DNA from: Psychromonas arctica DSM 14288
Lineage (GTDB): Bacteria; Pseudomonadota; Gammaproteobacteria; Enterobacterales; Psychromonadaceae
Direction of reading: 5' to 3'
Assembly: GCF_000482725.1 (NCBI RefSeq)
Contig: NZ_AXWP01000008.1
Coordinates: forward strand, 329,878-382,303
DNA: 52,426 bases
Shown: positions 25,011 through 32,884 of the stretch, one piece after another
How the letters are laid out: each line of letters starts with the position of its first letter
How positions within the stretch are numbered: position 1 is the stretch's first letter
Translations under genes and position numbers: made by a program
Notes under the pieces: generated by a model
The model's input: only the letters and a program-made list of their open reading frames with translations
What the model was told of the DNA's origin: nothing
Database searches by the model: none

Positions 25011-25706
25011 TTAGGGCAATGGATTAATAACATCGCTTAAATCTGGAAAATAACAAATGATTTCCACGCCTGCTTGTTTTGCTTTTGTAAATAAATCAGC
25101 ATATTTTTTATCAATAAAGTCTGCGGGCTGCACACGCTTTATGCCTGAATGTAATACTGCAAATAATAAAACACTGCGATAACCTTGTTGTTTCATCTCT
25201 ATCAGTTCGCGTAAATGTTTTTGGCCGCGTGTTGTTACCGCATCAGGAAAATAGCCATCGCCAGCTTGCTTGCGTTCGTCTAATAGGGTGCAGCTCTTCA
25301 CTTCTACGTAGCAATCAACTTTATTGTCATCGGTTAATAAAAAATCGATACGGCTATTCTCTTCACCATATTTTACTTCTGCTTTACAGCCTTGGTAGTT
25401 GAGCAATGCTGGGATCTGTTTTTGTTCAATAGCATCTGCAATGAGTGCATTCGCTTTTGCTGTATTAACGCAGATCCAATGACCTGCTTGCGTAAGTGTA
25501 AATTCCCAAGTGTATTGGTATTTACGTTTTTTATTATTCGAGGTGCTATATAAAACAGTATCGCCCTCGGTGGCGCAACCTGTCATCGCGCCCGTGTTTG
25601 CACAATAAATGGTTGTTTCACTGCCATCTTCTAAAATTACATCGGCTAAAAAACGCTTATAACGTTTTATTAAGGTGGCTTTTTTAAGGGGAGTTTCAAA
25701 TATCAT
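25011..25706 (-). CDS. sfsA: Sugar fermentation stimulation protein SfsA
   Basis: A 231-residue protein of the SfsA family, described in E. coli as a DNA-binding factor that stimulates maltose metabolism, and structurally related to nuclease folds. Landmarks are the N-terminal OB-like part ([19 protein letters not shown]), [10 protein letters not shown], and the nuclease-like core with [36 protein letters not shown] and the C-terminal YFPD. Acidic residues in RIDFLL and CYVEVKS are those expected at a metal site. Length is standard. It may share a transcript with the downstream exported FAH-family gene. Confidence 0.93.
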   Translation of the reverse strand: MIFETPLKKATLIKRYKRFLADVILEDGSETTIYCANTGAMTGCATEGDTVLYSTSNNKKRKYQYTWEFTLTQAGHWICVNTAKANALIADAIEQKQIPALLNYQGCKAEVKYGEENSRIDFLLTDDNKVDCYVEVKSCTLLDERKQAGDGYFPDAVTTRGQKHLRELIEMKQQGYRSVLLFAVLHSGIKRVQPADFIDKKYADLFTKAKQAGVEIICYFPDLSDVINPLP

Positions 25707-25880
25707 ATTTATTCATATCTCTACTGTTGTTGGTTTTATCGCGTAAGTCTATTCAGGTGATTTTATGGCATCAGCTTATTTAATCGTATTTTATTGCTTA
25801 TTAGTCGCTGAATTAAGGTGTTATTAATTTTTATTTAACAATTTACTAACAATGCAGATATTCACTCTTTACTATTTAAA

Positions 25881-25895
25881 TGATAATCATTATCA
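25881..25895. promoter_or_regulatory. Fur box
   Basis: TGATAATCATTATCA is an exact match to the 7-1-7 Fur consensus (TGATAAT-N-ATTATCA). It lies 92 bases upstream of the small cysteine-rich gene at 25988, so that gene should be iron-repressed. sfsA, leftward from 25706, is the only other nearby candidate. Confidence 0.85.
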
Positions 25896-25987
25896 TAAAT
25901 ATATTGTTTATTAATCTATCTGCATAATCGTCAGCCGAGGAGTGTTAACCGCTATCTTGAAACTACATTAACAGGGAGCAACCTAAA

Positions 25988-26185
25988 ATGACTATTCAAA
26001 TCGAAATTGATAAAGATAAATTGCTATATTTGTTTGAGCAAGGCGTGTTGTGTGCCGCTGATTTTCGTTGTTTAAACGGTGAGTCCAAACAGGCAGTGTC
26101 TCAGTTATGCCTAACAAATTGTGCAAAACGATTACAGATAAAGACCTGTACAATTCCTATTTCTGTTTATAAACAAACACATTAA
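25988..26185 (+). CDS. Small cysteine-rich protein under Fur control
   Basis: A 65-residue protein with five cysteines: C22, C28, C41, C45 and C54 (GVLCAADFRCLNGESKQ and LCLTNCAKRL). No signal peptide, so probably cytosolic. The CX5C and CX3C spacings could bind iron, zinc or an iron-sulfur cluster. I cannot assign it to a named family; small Fur-regulated cysteine proteins in gammaproteobacteria include ferredoxin-like iron-release factors, but the classical Bfd cysteine pattern is not seen. CAGGGAGCAACC precedes the ATG. The perfect Fur box upstream and the absence of any neighbouring gene in the same unit suggest a stand-alone iron-starvation gene. Confidence 0.75.
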   Translation: MTIQIEIDKDKLLYLFEQGVLCAADFRCLNGESKQAVSQLCLTNCAKRLQIKTCTIPISVYKQTH

Positions 26186-26476
26186 TACAGTGGTTCAGTC
26201 ATTTAACTGCTTTTATCTATGAGAAAAGCTGAGGGGAGTTAATATGACACCATGTTAATAACTGGCGTCTTGCCGTTAGGTGAATATTAATAGGTGAGCT
26301 TCAATTGAGGGGATCATTTGTTCCTAGTTTATGCCTAAAGGAACCGTATGATGACTTTGCCTACAACACGGTGTCAGCATAGCGGACGGTTATTTTTACT
26401 GATAATGCGTATTACATTTCACAAACAGATCACGTAAACTACGCGCTTATTTTTTAAGCCAATTATCAGGTGAATC
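26186..26476. other. Intergenic region with possible structured RNA
   Basis: About 290 bases, less AT-rich in its middle part than other gaps. Complementary segments include TTCCT/AGGAA (about 26310-26335) and AACCGT/ACGGTT (about 26343-26393), the latter followed by ATTTTTAC. It could hold a leader or a small RNA, but nothing known was recognised. Confidence 0.35.
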
Positions 26477-28105
26477 ATGATACGTCTCAACCAAGTTAAA
26501 TTACCGCTCGACCATAATGAACAAGCGTTGCAGCAGTTTGTATTAACAAAGCTAAATATCAGTGCACAGCAATTGGTTAATATTCATGTCTTTAAGCGTG
26601 GCTACGATGCGCGTAAAAAAAATCAAATCACCCTTATTTATACCCTAGATATCACTTTAGTGGATATTGATGAAGCTAAGTTATTAGCTAGCTTTGAGAA
26701 AGATCAAAATGTCCGCGTTTCACCAAATACCGATTATCAATATGTTGCGACTGCCCCTGCTCATTTAACTGAGCGTCCAATTGTGATTGGTATGGGACCT
26801 TGTGGATTATTTGTTGCGTTGATTTTAGCGCAAATGGGATTTAAGCCAATTGTTTTAGAGCGTGGTAAATCAGTCCATGAACGTGCTAAAGATACGTTTC
26901 GTTTTTGGCGTACTAGTGAGTTAAACACTGAATCAAATGTACAGTTTGGTGAGGGGGGAGCAGGTACCTTCTCCGATGGTAAGTTATACAGCCAAGTAAA
27001 AGATCCGGGTTTCAAAGGCTTAAAAGTCAAACAAGAATTTGTTGCTGCGGGCGCACCGGCTGAAATTATCTATGTCAGTAAACCGCATATTGGTACTTAC
27101 AAGCTTGTGACGATGGTCGAGAAAATGCGCCGTAAAATCATCGAGCTGGGCGGTGAAATCCGTTTTGAAACACGTGTTGAAGAACTAAATGTCGAAGAAG
27201 TTGACGGTAAAAAGCAAGTGACTGGCGTGACCTTAAAGGGCGGAGAAGTGATCAACTCTCGTTATGTGACTGCTGCTATTGGCCACAGCGCACGTGATAC
27301 TTTCCAAATGTTGCACGATAAAGGTGTCCATATGGATGCACAGTCGTTTTCGATTGGCTTCCGTATTGAGCATAAACAAGAGATGGTTGACCAAGCTCGT
27401 TTTGGCATTAATGCTGGACACCCAATATTGGGTGCTGCGGATTATAAGCTAGTACATCACTGTAAAAACGGCCGTAGCGTTTATAGTTTCTGTATGTGTC
27501 CGGGTGGTGTTGTTGTTGCGGCAACATCGGAAGAGCATGCGGTTGTGACTAATGGTATGAGTCAATATTCTCGTAGTGAACGTAATGCAAATAGTGCGAT
27601 TGTAGTAGGAATTTCCCCTGAAGACTTTAATAACGATCCGTTGCAAGGGGTCGCACTGCAGCGCAAATTAGAACGTCATGCTTATGTGATGGGCGGCAGT
27701 AATTATGATGCTCCTGCACAAATGGTCGGTGACTTCCTTGCTGCTGGCAAAGGTAAACCGTTTGAAAACGTTGAGCCTTCTTACAAACCGAATGTGAAAA
27801 TGACCGATTTAAGTGACGCATTACCAGCATTTGCAATTGATGCGATTCGTGAAGCCTTACCTGCTTTTGCTAAGAAGATCCGTGGTTTTGATAGTAAAGA
27901 TGCAATGTTAACAGGTGTTGAAACACGCACCTCATCTCCGATCCAAATTAAACGTGGCGATGACTTCCAAAGCATTAATACACAAGGGTTATATCCAGGT
28001 GGTGAAGGTGCTGGTTATGCTGGTGGTATTTTATCGGCTGGTATTGATGGCATTAAAATCGCTGAAGCAGTGGCATTGAAAATGTTAGCGGATTTAGACA
28101 CGTAA
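26477..28105 (+). CDS. FAD-dependent oxidoreductase (COG2509-type)
   Basis: A 542-residue flavoprotein. An N-terminal ~95-residue domain (IRLNQVKLPLDH, then VFKRGYDARKKNQI) precedes a Rossmann FAD site, VIGMGPCGLFVALILA. Other landmarks are SNVQFGEGGAGTFSDGKLYS, GHSARDTFQML, FSIGFRIEH, the Cys-rich VYSFCMCPGGVVVAAT, GVETRTSSPIQI and the C-terminal GLYPGGEGAGYAGGI. These define a widespread family of uncharacterised FAD-dependent dehydrogenases. Substrate is unknown. ATCAGGTG precedes the ATG. It stands alone and ends in a strong terminator. Confidence 0.88.
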   Translation: MIRLNQVKLPLDHNEQALQQFVLTKLNISAQQLVNIHVFKRGYDARKKNQITLIYTLDITLVDIDEAKLLASFEKDQNVRVSPNTDYQYVATAPAHLTERPIVIGMGPCGLFVALILAQMGFKPIVLERGKSVHERAKDTFRFWRTSELNTESNVQFGEGGAGTFSDGKLYSQVKDPGFKGLKVKQEFVAAGAPAEIIYVSKPHIGTYKLVTMVEKMRRKIIELGGEIRFETRVEELNVEEVDGKKQVTGVTLKGGEVINSRYVTAAIGHSARDTFQMLHDKGVHMDAQSFSIGFRIEHKQEMVDQARFGINAGHPILGAADYKLVHHCKNGRSVYSFCMCPGGVVVAATSEEHAVVTNGMSQYSRSERNANSAIVVGISPEDFNNDPLQGVALQRKLERHAYVMGGSNYDAPAQMVGDFLAAGKGKPFENVEPSYKPNVKMTDLSDALPAFAIDAIREALPAFAKKIRGFDSKDAMLTGVETRTSSPIQIKRGDDFQSINTQGLYPGGEGAGYAGGILSAGIDGIKIAEAVALKMLADLDT

Positions 28106-28188
28106 CTTTTCCCTTTTTCGTTTTACTTATTAGGTTATTTAAATAAGCTTTTTTTATCTTAAACGTTTCTTATTTGCTGATAAAAAAG

Positions 28189-28228
28189 CACTGCGACAAT
28201 GGTTATTAATCACTGTCGCAGTGTTTTT
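28189..28228 (+). terminator. Terminator after FAD oxidoreductase
   Basis: CACTGCGACA pairs perfectly with TGTCGCAGTG around a 15-base loop, followed by TTTTTATTT; the A run on the left gives some function on the other strand. Confidence 0.88.
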
Positions 28229-28295
28229 ATTTCACGCTTCTTATCTTGCTCGCATCTAGCATCCATTAACTGACCGCAATTAATGCCGCTGTATT

Positions 28296-29891
28296 TTATT
28301 GGCTATGCTGTTTTTGGCGTTGTAATAATTTACTTGGCCCGGTTGTGGACTGTTTTTTCTGTCCTGCATAAAGGTTGAGAGTATTAAATGCGCCTTTTAA
28401 TCTTGAGGCGCTGTAATCTAGTTCAATGAGAGGCAGAACGGCTTGATGCATTTCAGGAAATAATGATTCTACAGATTGAGAAATCAGTTCAAACAAACGT
28501 TTAAGGTTAATTTTGTGTGTTTGTCCTGTTTGCTCAAATAACCAGTCAGTGATCGCCATAAAGTGCTCAAAAGGGTTGCCCGCTAAAATATGGTCTAATG
28601 AATGTTTAAAGCGTCCCGAATTACCAATCATATCCCAATATCTTGCAAAGCGATTGACCAGTTGCATCGTCGTAAAGTCGACTCTGTCGGTGCTTAATAT
28701 ATTAAAAGGTGGCAAGGGATTAAAACGCAGGTCAAAGGTGTCAGTATGCCTAATAATAGGGCTGCCTTTGAGGCGTTTCAAAATACCCATTTGAATTTCA
28801 TGAGGATGGCATTCATAAAGCTGATTAAAGCTATCTTTAAAGCTTTCAAAGGTTTCGCCTGGTAAACCAAAAATAAGATCCGCATGGATATGTGCGGTAG
28901 TATTTTCTTTTAACCAAATTAAGTTTTGTTTTGATTTGGCATTGTTTTGCTTACGGCTAATATTCGCTTGTACTTCTTGGTTAAAGGTTTGAATACCTAC
29001 TTCAAACTGCAAGCTACCTTCAGGGAATTGCGCCAACATCTCTTTTAATTTTCGCGGAAGGTGGTCAGGCACCACTTCAAAGTGTAAGTATAAATCATCG
29101 GTCATTCTATCTAAGAAAAATTGCATTATTTGCAAGGATGTATTGATGTCTAAATTGAAGGTTCTATCAATAAACTTAAAGTTACGTGCACCACGTTGAT
29201 ACAAGGTTTCCATTTGCTTTAAGAAGACGGTTAACTCGTAAGGATTTGATTTAGTGTCTAAAGATGATAAACAAAACTCACACTTAAAAGGGCAACCGCG
29301 AGAGGCTTCTACATACAATAAACGATTCTTTAAATCCTCGTCACTGTAATATTGATAAGGCATTTCAAGGTCTTTTAAATCCACAGGTTTAGACTTCAAA
29401 ATTTTATTGTCTGGTGGATTATTATTGATTAGGTCCTGACATAATTCATAGAAACTGATATCTGCTTCACCGGTTAATACATAATCTGACGCTTGTACTA
29501 TCGCTTGTTGCTCTGATTCATAACTGACTTCAGGGCCGCCTAATACCACTTTGACTTCCGGTGCGATCACTTTTAATAGGCTGACTACATTAGTGGTTTC
29601 GACGATATTCCAAATATACACACCAAAGCCAACAATAGTCGGTTTGGAAGCTAAAATTTGTTCCACAATATCAATTGGCCAAGTTTGAATAACAAACTCT
29701 TTTATTTCAGCGATAGGCTGTAGATCTTTTAAATTGGCGTATAAATAACGCAAACCTAAACTGGAATGAATATATTTAGCATTGATGGTCGCTAATACTA
29801 TTTTCGGGGACGCTGACCCGTTACTGGCAGGGGGCTTAGCTTCGCTTAGCGTTGTACGCATAATGGTTAGGTCATGGTCGAATTGTTGCAT
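28296..29891 (-). CDS. B12-binding domain radical SAM protein
   Basis: A 531-residue enzyme with an N-terminal cobalamin-binding-like Rossmann domain (about residues 30-160: IVLATINAKYIHSSLGLRYL, GFGVYIWN, VVLGGPEVSYE, YVLTGEAD) and a radical SAM domain starting at residue 190, with the 4Fe-4S cysteines C200, C204 and C207 (SRGCPFKCEFC). FEVVPDHLPR, FEVGIQTFN and HADLIFGLPGE are further family marks. A C-terminal DUF4080-type region follows. The B12-binding His motif is not obvious, so cobalamin binding may be lost. The reaction is unknown; methyl transfer or a related radical step is likely from the family. Confidence 0.88.
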   Translation of the reverse strand: MQQFDHDLTIMRTTLSEAKPPASNGSASPKIVLATINAKYIHSSLGLRYLYANLKDLQPIAEIKEFVIQTWPIDIVEQILASKPTIVGFGVYIWNIVETTNVVSLLKVIAPEVKVVLGGPEVSYESEQQAIVQASDYVLTGEADISFYELCQDLINNNPPDNKILKSKPVDLKDLEMPYQYYSDEDLKNRLLYVEASRGCPFKCEFCLSSLDTKSNPYELTVFLKQMETLYQRGARNFKFIDRTFNLDINTSLQIMQFFLDRMTDDLYLHFEVVPDHLPRKLKEMLAQFPEGSLQFEVGIQTFNQEVQANISRKQNNAKSKQNLIWLKENTTAHIHADLIFGLPGETFESFKDSFNQLYECHPHEIQMGILKRLKGSPIIRHTDTFDLRFNPLPPFNILSTDRVDFTTMQLVNRFARYWDMIGNSGRFKHSLDHILAGNPFEHFMAITDWLFEQTGQTHKINLKRLFELISQSVESLFPEMHQAVLPLIELDYSASRLKGAFNTLNLYAGQKKQSTTGPSKLLQRQKQHSQ

Positions 29892-30104
29892 AGCAGTTGA
29901 AGCTCTTAAGTATTTAGGGAATATGTGCGAATAATACAGTAATCGATAGGTTTATTCAGCGCTTGATTTATTACGTTGAGAAAAGTGAGGTTTTGATTGT
30001 TGCTAGAAAGTTTGTGTATTTTGTATCTGCAATGGTAACGAGTATCAAAATCCTGTATATCTAAGACTCTCAATTTATTGGCTTTTTCGTATTAAGGAAC
30101 AGAA

Positions 30105-31037
30105 ATGAATATAGTTTTATTAGATGCATTAACATTAGGTGACAGTGATTTATCTGTTTTCAATAATCTAGGTGAGTTGACTGTTTTCCAAACTACAGAT
30201 GCACAGCAGACATCTGAACGGTTAGCAGGGCAGGAAGTTGCCATTACTAATAAAGTAGTGATCACTGCGCAACACATGGCGGATAATCCACAGCTAAAAC
30301 TTATTTGTATTTCCGCAACAGGCACTAATAATGTCGATTTAGTCGCTGCTGAACAAGCTGGCATTGAAGTTAAAAATGTATCAGGTTATTCAACTGAAAG
30401 TGTTAGTCAATCTACCTTCTCTCTATTGTTTCAGTTAATTCATCAAAGTCGTTACTACGACCAATATATTGCAGACAAACAATGGTGTGATAGTCCTGTA
30501 TTTACTCATATTGAACGTCCTTTTTATGAATTAAAAGGTAAGCGTTGGGGGATTGTTGCAATGGGCTCTATCGGACAACGTGTTGCTGAACTTGCTACTG
30601 CATTTGGTTGTGATGTTTGTTATTACTCAACGTCAGGTAAAAATACACAGCAAAGTATTCCAAAAGTGAGCTTAGAAACGTTATTAAGTGAATGCGACGT
30701 TATTTCTATTCATGCGCCATTTAATGCTCAAACTGAAAACTTAATTGGTGCGAAGCAGCTAAAACAGTTAAAAGCCGGTGCAGTGATCATGAATTTAGGG
30801 CGTGGTGGAATCATTGATGAAGAAGCGATGGCCGAAGCGTTAGAGACGCAAGATATCTATCATGCGACGGATGTACTCGCGGTTGAGCCGATGTTATCAA
30901 ATCACCCTTACTTATCCTTAAAAGCATCGCATCGTTTAGTAGTGACGCCGCATACCGCTTGGGCAAGTGTAGAAGCTCGTCAATGTTTGTTAGAGAAAGT
31001 AGTTGAGAACATCAACGGTTACGTGGCTGTAAATTAG
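30105..31037 (+). CDS. D-2-hydroxyacid dehydrogenase
   Basis: A 310-residue NAD(P)-dependent reductase of 2-oxoacids. The nucleotide-binding motif is WGIVAMGSIGQRVA. Catalytic residues appear in NLGRGGIIDEEA (Arg), AVEPM (Glu) and VVTPHTAWAS (His). The substrate-side loop CISATGTNNVDL is close to that of glycerate or hydroxypyruvate reductases of the HprA type, so glycerate dehydrogenase is a fair guess, but the substrate cannot be fixed from sequence alone. AAGGAACAGAA precedes the ATG. It stands alone and ends in a bidirectional terminator. Confidence 0.88.
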   Translation: MNIVLLDALTLGDSDLSVFNNLGELTVFQTTDAQQTSERLAGQEVAITNKVVITAQHMADNPQLKLICISATGTNNVDLVAAEQAGIEVKNVSGYSTESVSQSTFSLLFQLIHQSRYYDQYIADKQWCDSPVFTHIERPFYELKGKRWGIVAMGSIGQRVAELATAFGCDVCYYSTSGKNTQQSIPKVSLETLLSECDVISIHAPFNAQTENLIGAKQLKQLKAGAVIMNLGRGGIIDEEAMAEALETQDIYHATDVLAVEPMLSNHPYLSLKASHRLVVTPHTAWASVEARQCLLEKVVENINGYVAVN

Positions 31038-31102
31038 TAACTGTATGTAACAGTATAAAAAGACATCAAACTTAGGTTTGAACTTCTAGTATAAAAAGCA
31101 TA

Positions 31103-31153
31103 AAAAATGCCGCGCTTTAATCATTTGGACTCAAATAATAAGCGCGGCATTTT
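31103..31153. terminator. Bidirectional terminator
   Basis: AAAATGCCGCGCTT pairs with AAGCGCGGCATTTT, a 14-bp GC-rich stem with A and T flanks, between the convergent dehydrogenase and permease genes. Confidence 0.9.
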
Positions 31154-31177
31154 ATATTTCATCTTATTGGTTATCTG

Positions 31178-32473
31178 TTAACCAGGAAAGAAAACCAGTT
31201 TAAGGAAGAATAAAACAGCAAGGAACCAAACGCTTGCGCTTAACTCTTTCATTTTACCACTAGCCATTTTGATCGCCGCGTAAGCAATGAAACCAATCGC
31301 AATACCGTTAGCGATAGAGAATGTTAATGGCATCATGATTGCTACAATAACCACGGGCGCGGCTTCTGTAATATCATCCCAATTAATACTTTTTAAACCG
31401 CCAACCATTAATACTGCAACGTATAATAATGCGCCCGCAGTTGCATATGCTGGAACCATGCCGGCTAATGGCGCAAAGAATAGAGAAAGTAGGAATAAAA
31501 TACCGACTACGACTGCTGTTAAACCAGTACGGCCACCTTCAGCAACACCCGAAACACTTTCGATATAACTTGTTGTTGTCGATGTGCCTAACATTGAACC
31601 CGCGATAGAAGCGCCACTATCCGCTAATAACGCACGGCTTAAACGGGGTAAGTTACCGTCTTTATCAAGTAGTTTTGCTTTATCCGCTACGGCAATTAAT
31701 GTACCTGATGTATCAAATAAATCGACGAATAGGAATGCAAAGATAACGCTGATCATACCTACGTTTAATGCGCCGGCTACATCCATTTGCATGAAAGTAG
31801 GCGCAATGCTTGGTGGCATAGAAACAATACCAGCATATTGAATATCACCCATTAATAGGCCGATAACAGTAACGCCTAAAATAGCTAACATCACGCCACC
31901 CTTAACACGGTAATGTGCTAGTGCGATAATGGCGATAAATCCTAAACAAGCTAATGCCGCTGGTAATGCGGTTAAATCACCTAAGCTAACTAGTGTTGCT
32001 GGGTTTGCAACAACAATGCCGGCATTTTTTAAGGCAATTAAACCCAAGAATAAACCAATACCTGCTGCAATGCCTTTGCGCATAGGCAGTGGAATTGAGT
32101 TAATGATCCATTCTCGAATTTTGAATAAACTTAATAAGGTAAAACAAACACCTGAAAGGAATACCGCACCTAAGGCAACTTGCCAGCTGTAACCCATATG
32201 CAATACCACTGTGTATGAGAAGAAAGCATTTAATCCCATACCCGGTGCTAAAGCGACAGGGTAGTTTGCATATAAACCCATAATGAAACAACCAATTGCA
32301 GCGGCTAAACATGTTGCTACGAATACAGCACCCGAGTCCATACCCGTGGCAGATAACATTGATGGGTTAACAAAAATGATATATGCCATGGTTAAAAAAG
32401 TGGTAAAGCCTGCAACAATTTCTGTTTTCACATTACTGTTGTGTTCGCTTAGTTTAAATAATTTTTCTAACAT
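31178..32473 (-). CDS. NCS2/AzgA-type purine permease
   Basis: A 431-residue inner-membrane transporter with 12 or more hydrophobic segments. ETEIVAGFTTFLTMAYIIFV-type start (residues 17-35), FVATCLAAAIGCFIMGLYAN, the motif APGMGLNAFFSY, MRKGIAAGIGLFLG, FLFVDLFDTSGTLIAVADK and GTSTTTSYIES are hallmarks of the AzgA subgroup, which imports adenine, guanine or hypoxanthine by proton symport. The exact purine is not determined. The 5' leader holds a stable stem-loop (32496-32532). It is a single gene between two terminators. Confidence 0.92.
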   Translation of the reverse strand: MLEKLFKLSEHNSNVKTEIVAGFTTFLTMAYIIFVNPSMLSATGMDSGAVFVATCLAAAIGCFIMGLYANYPVALAPGMGLNAFFSYTVVLHMGYSWQVALGAVFLSGVCFTLLSLFKIREWIINSIPLPMRKGIAAGIGLFLGLIALKNAGIVVANPATLVSLGDLTALPAALACLGFIAIIALAHYRVKGGVMLAILGVTVIGLLMGDIQYAGIVSMPPSIAPTFMQMDVAGALNVGMISVIFAFLFVDLFDTSGTLIAVADKAKLLDKDGNLPRLSRALLADSGASIAGSMLGTSTTTSYIESVSGVAEGGRTGLTAVVVGILFLLSLFFAPLAGMVPAYATAGALLYVAVLMVGGLKSINWDDITEAAPVVIVAIMMPLTFSIANGIAIGFIAYAAIKMASGKMKELSASVWFLAVLFFLKLVFFPG

Positions 32474-32495
32474 AATTTTTCCATTACTCGCGCGT

Positions 32496-32532
32496 GTGGA
32501 GGTCTATTTCCTTCCGACCTATTAATATCCAC
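32496..32532 (-). promoter_or_regulatory. Structured leader upstream of purine permease
   Basis: On the transcribed (minus) strand GTGGA at 32532-32528 pairs with TCCAC at 32500-32496, and AGGTC pairs with GACCT inside it, around a loop GGAAGGAAATA, with a 7-base bulge on one side. It ends 22 bases before the start codon. It does not match the purine riboswitch as I know it. A regulatory role is possible but unproven. Confidence 0.4.
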
Positions 32533-32823
32533 GATAATAATTAAGTGATCTATATTATTGGTCAAAATCACTTATTTAATACAATCGATATAAGATGAAT
32601 AAATTCTCTGTGTGAATTTCGCGCAATTATAAAAGAACTGATTTTATTAGCTAGTCTAAAAAGTCAATTAATCTGATTGATACTTAGATCTGGCTTGGCT
32701 TAGAACAAAAAACAAGCTACTTTTTGTGAGCTGAAAAAAACTGACCTTAGTCAGCTTTTTGTTTGATATCTCATTGTTGTTAGCTTGAGATAATTGATGA
32801 TATTGATCACTTTAGGAGAGTTA
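32533..32823. other. Intergenic, nothing further identified
   Basis: AT-rich DNA upstream of the permease leader. A short CTGAC/GTCAG stem followed by CTTTTTG near 32752-32770 could be a weak rightward terminator, but no rightward gene ends here. Confidence 0.4.
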
Positions 32824-32883
32824 TTTGCCCGTTACCATTTAAGTGCATGTTCATAGAAGCATGTTCAATAGTAACGGGTAAAG
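32824..32883. repeat. Long-loop inverted repeat at end of 32885-34621 gene
   Basis: TTTGCCCGTTAC and GTAACGGGTAAA pair (one G-T) around a loop that contains the direct repeat GCATGTTCA twice. It lies just past the stop of the leftward gene; without a T run it may act in 3'-end stability. Confidence 0.55.
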
Positions 32884-32884
32884 C

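Noticed and set aside
32496-32532. Classic purine riboswitch
   Set aside because: The three-way junction with two paired hairpin loops and the conserved core is not present; only a bulged stem-loop is seen.
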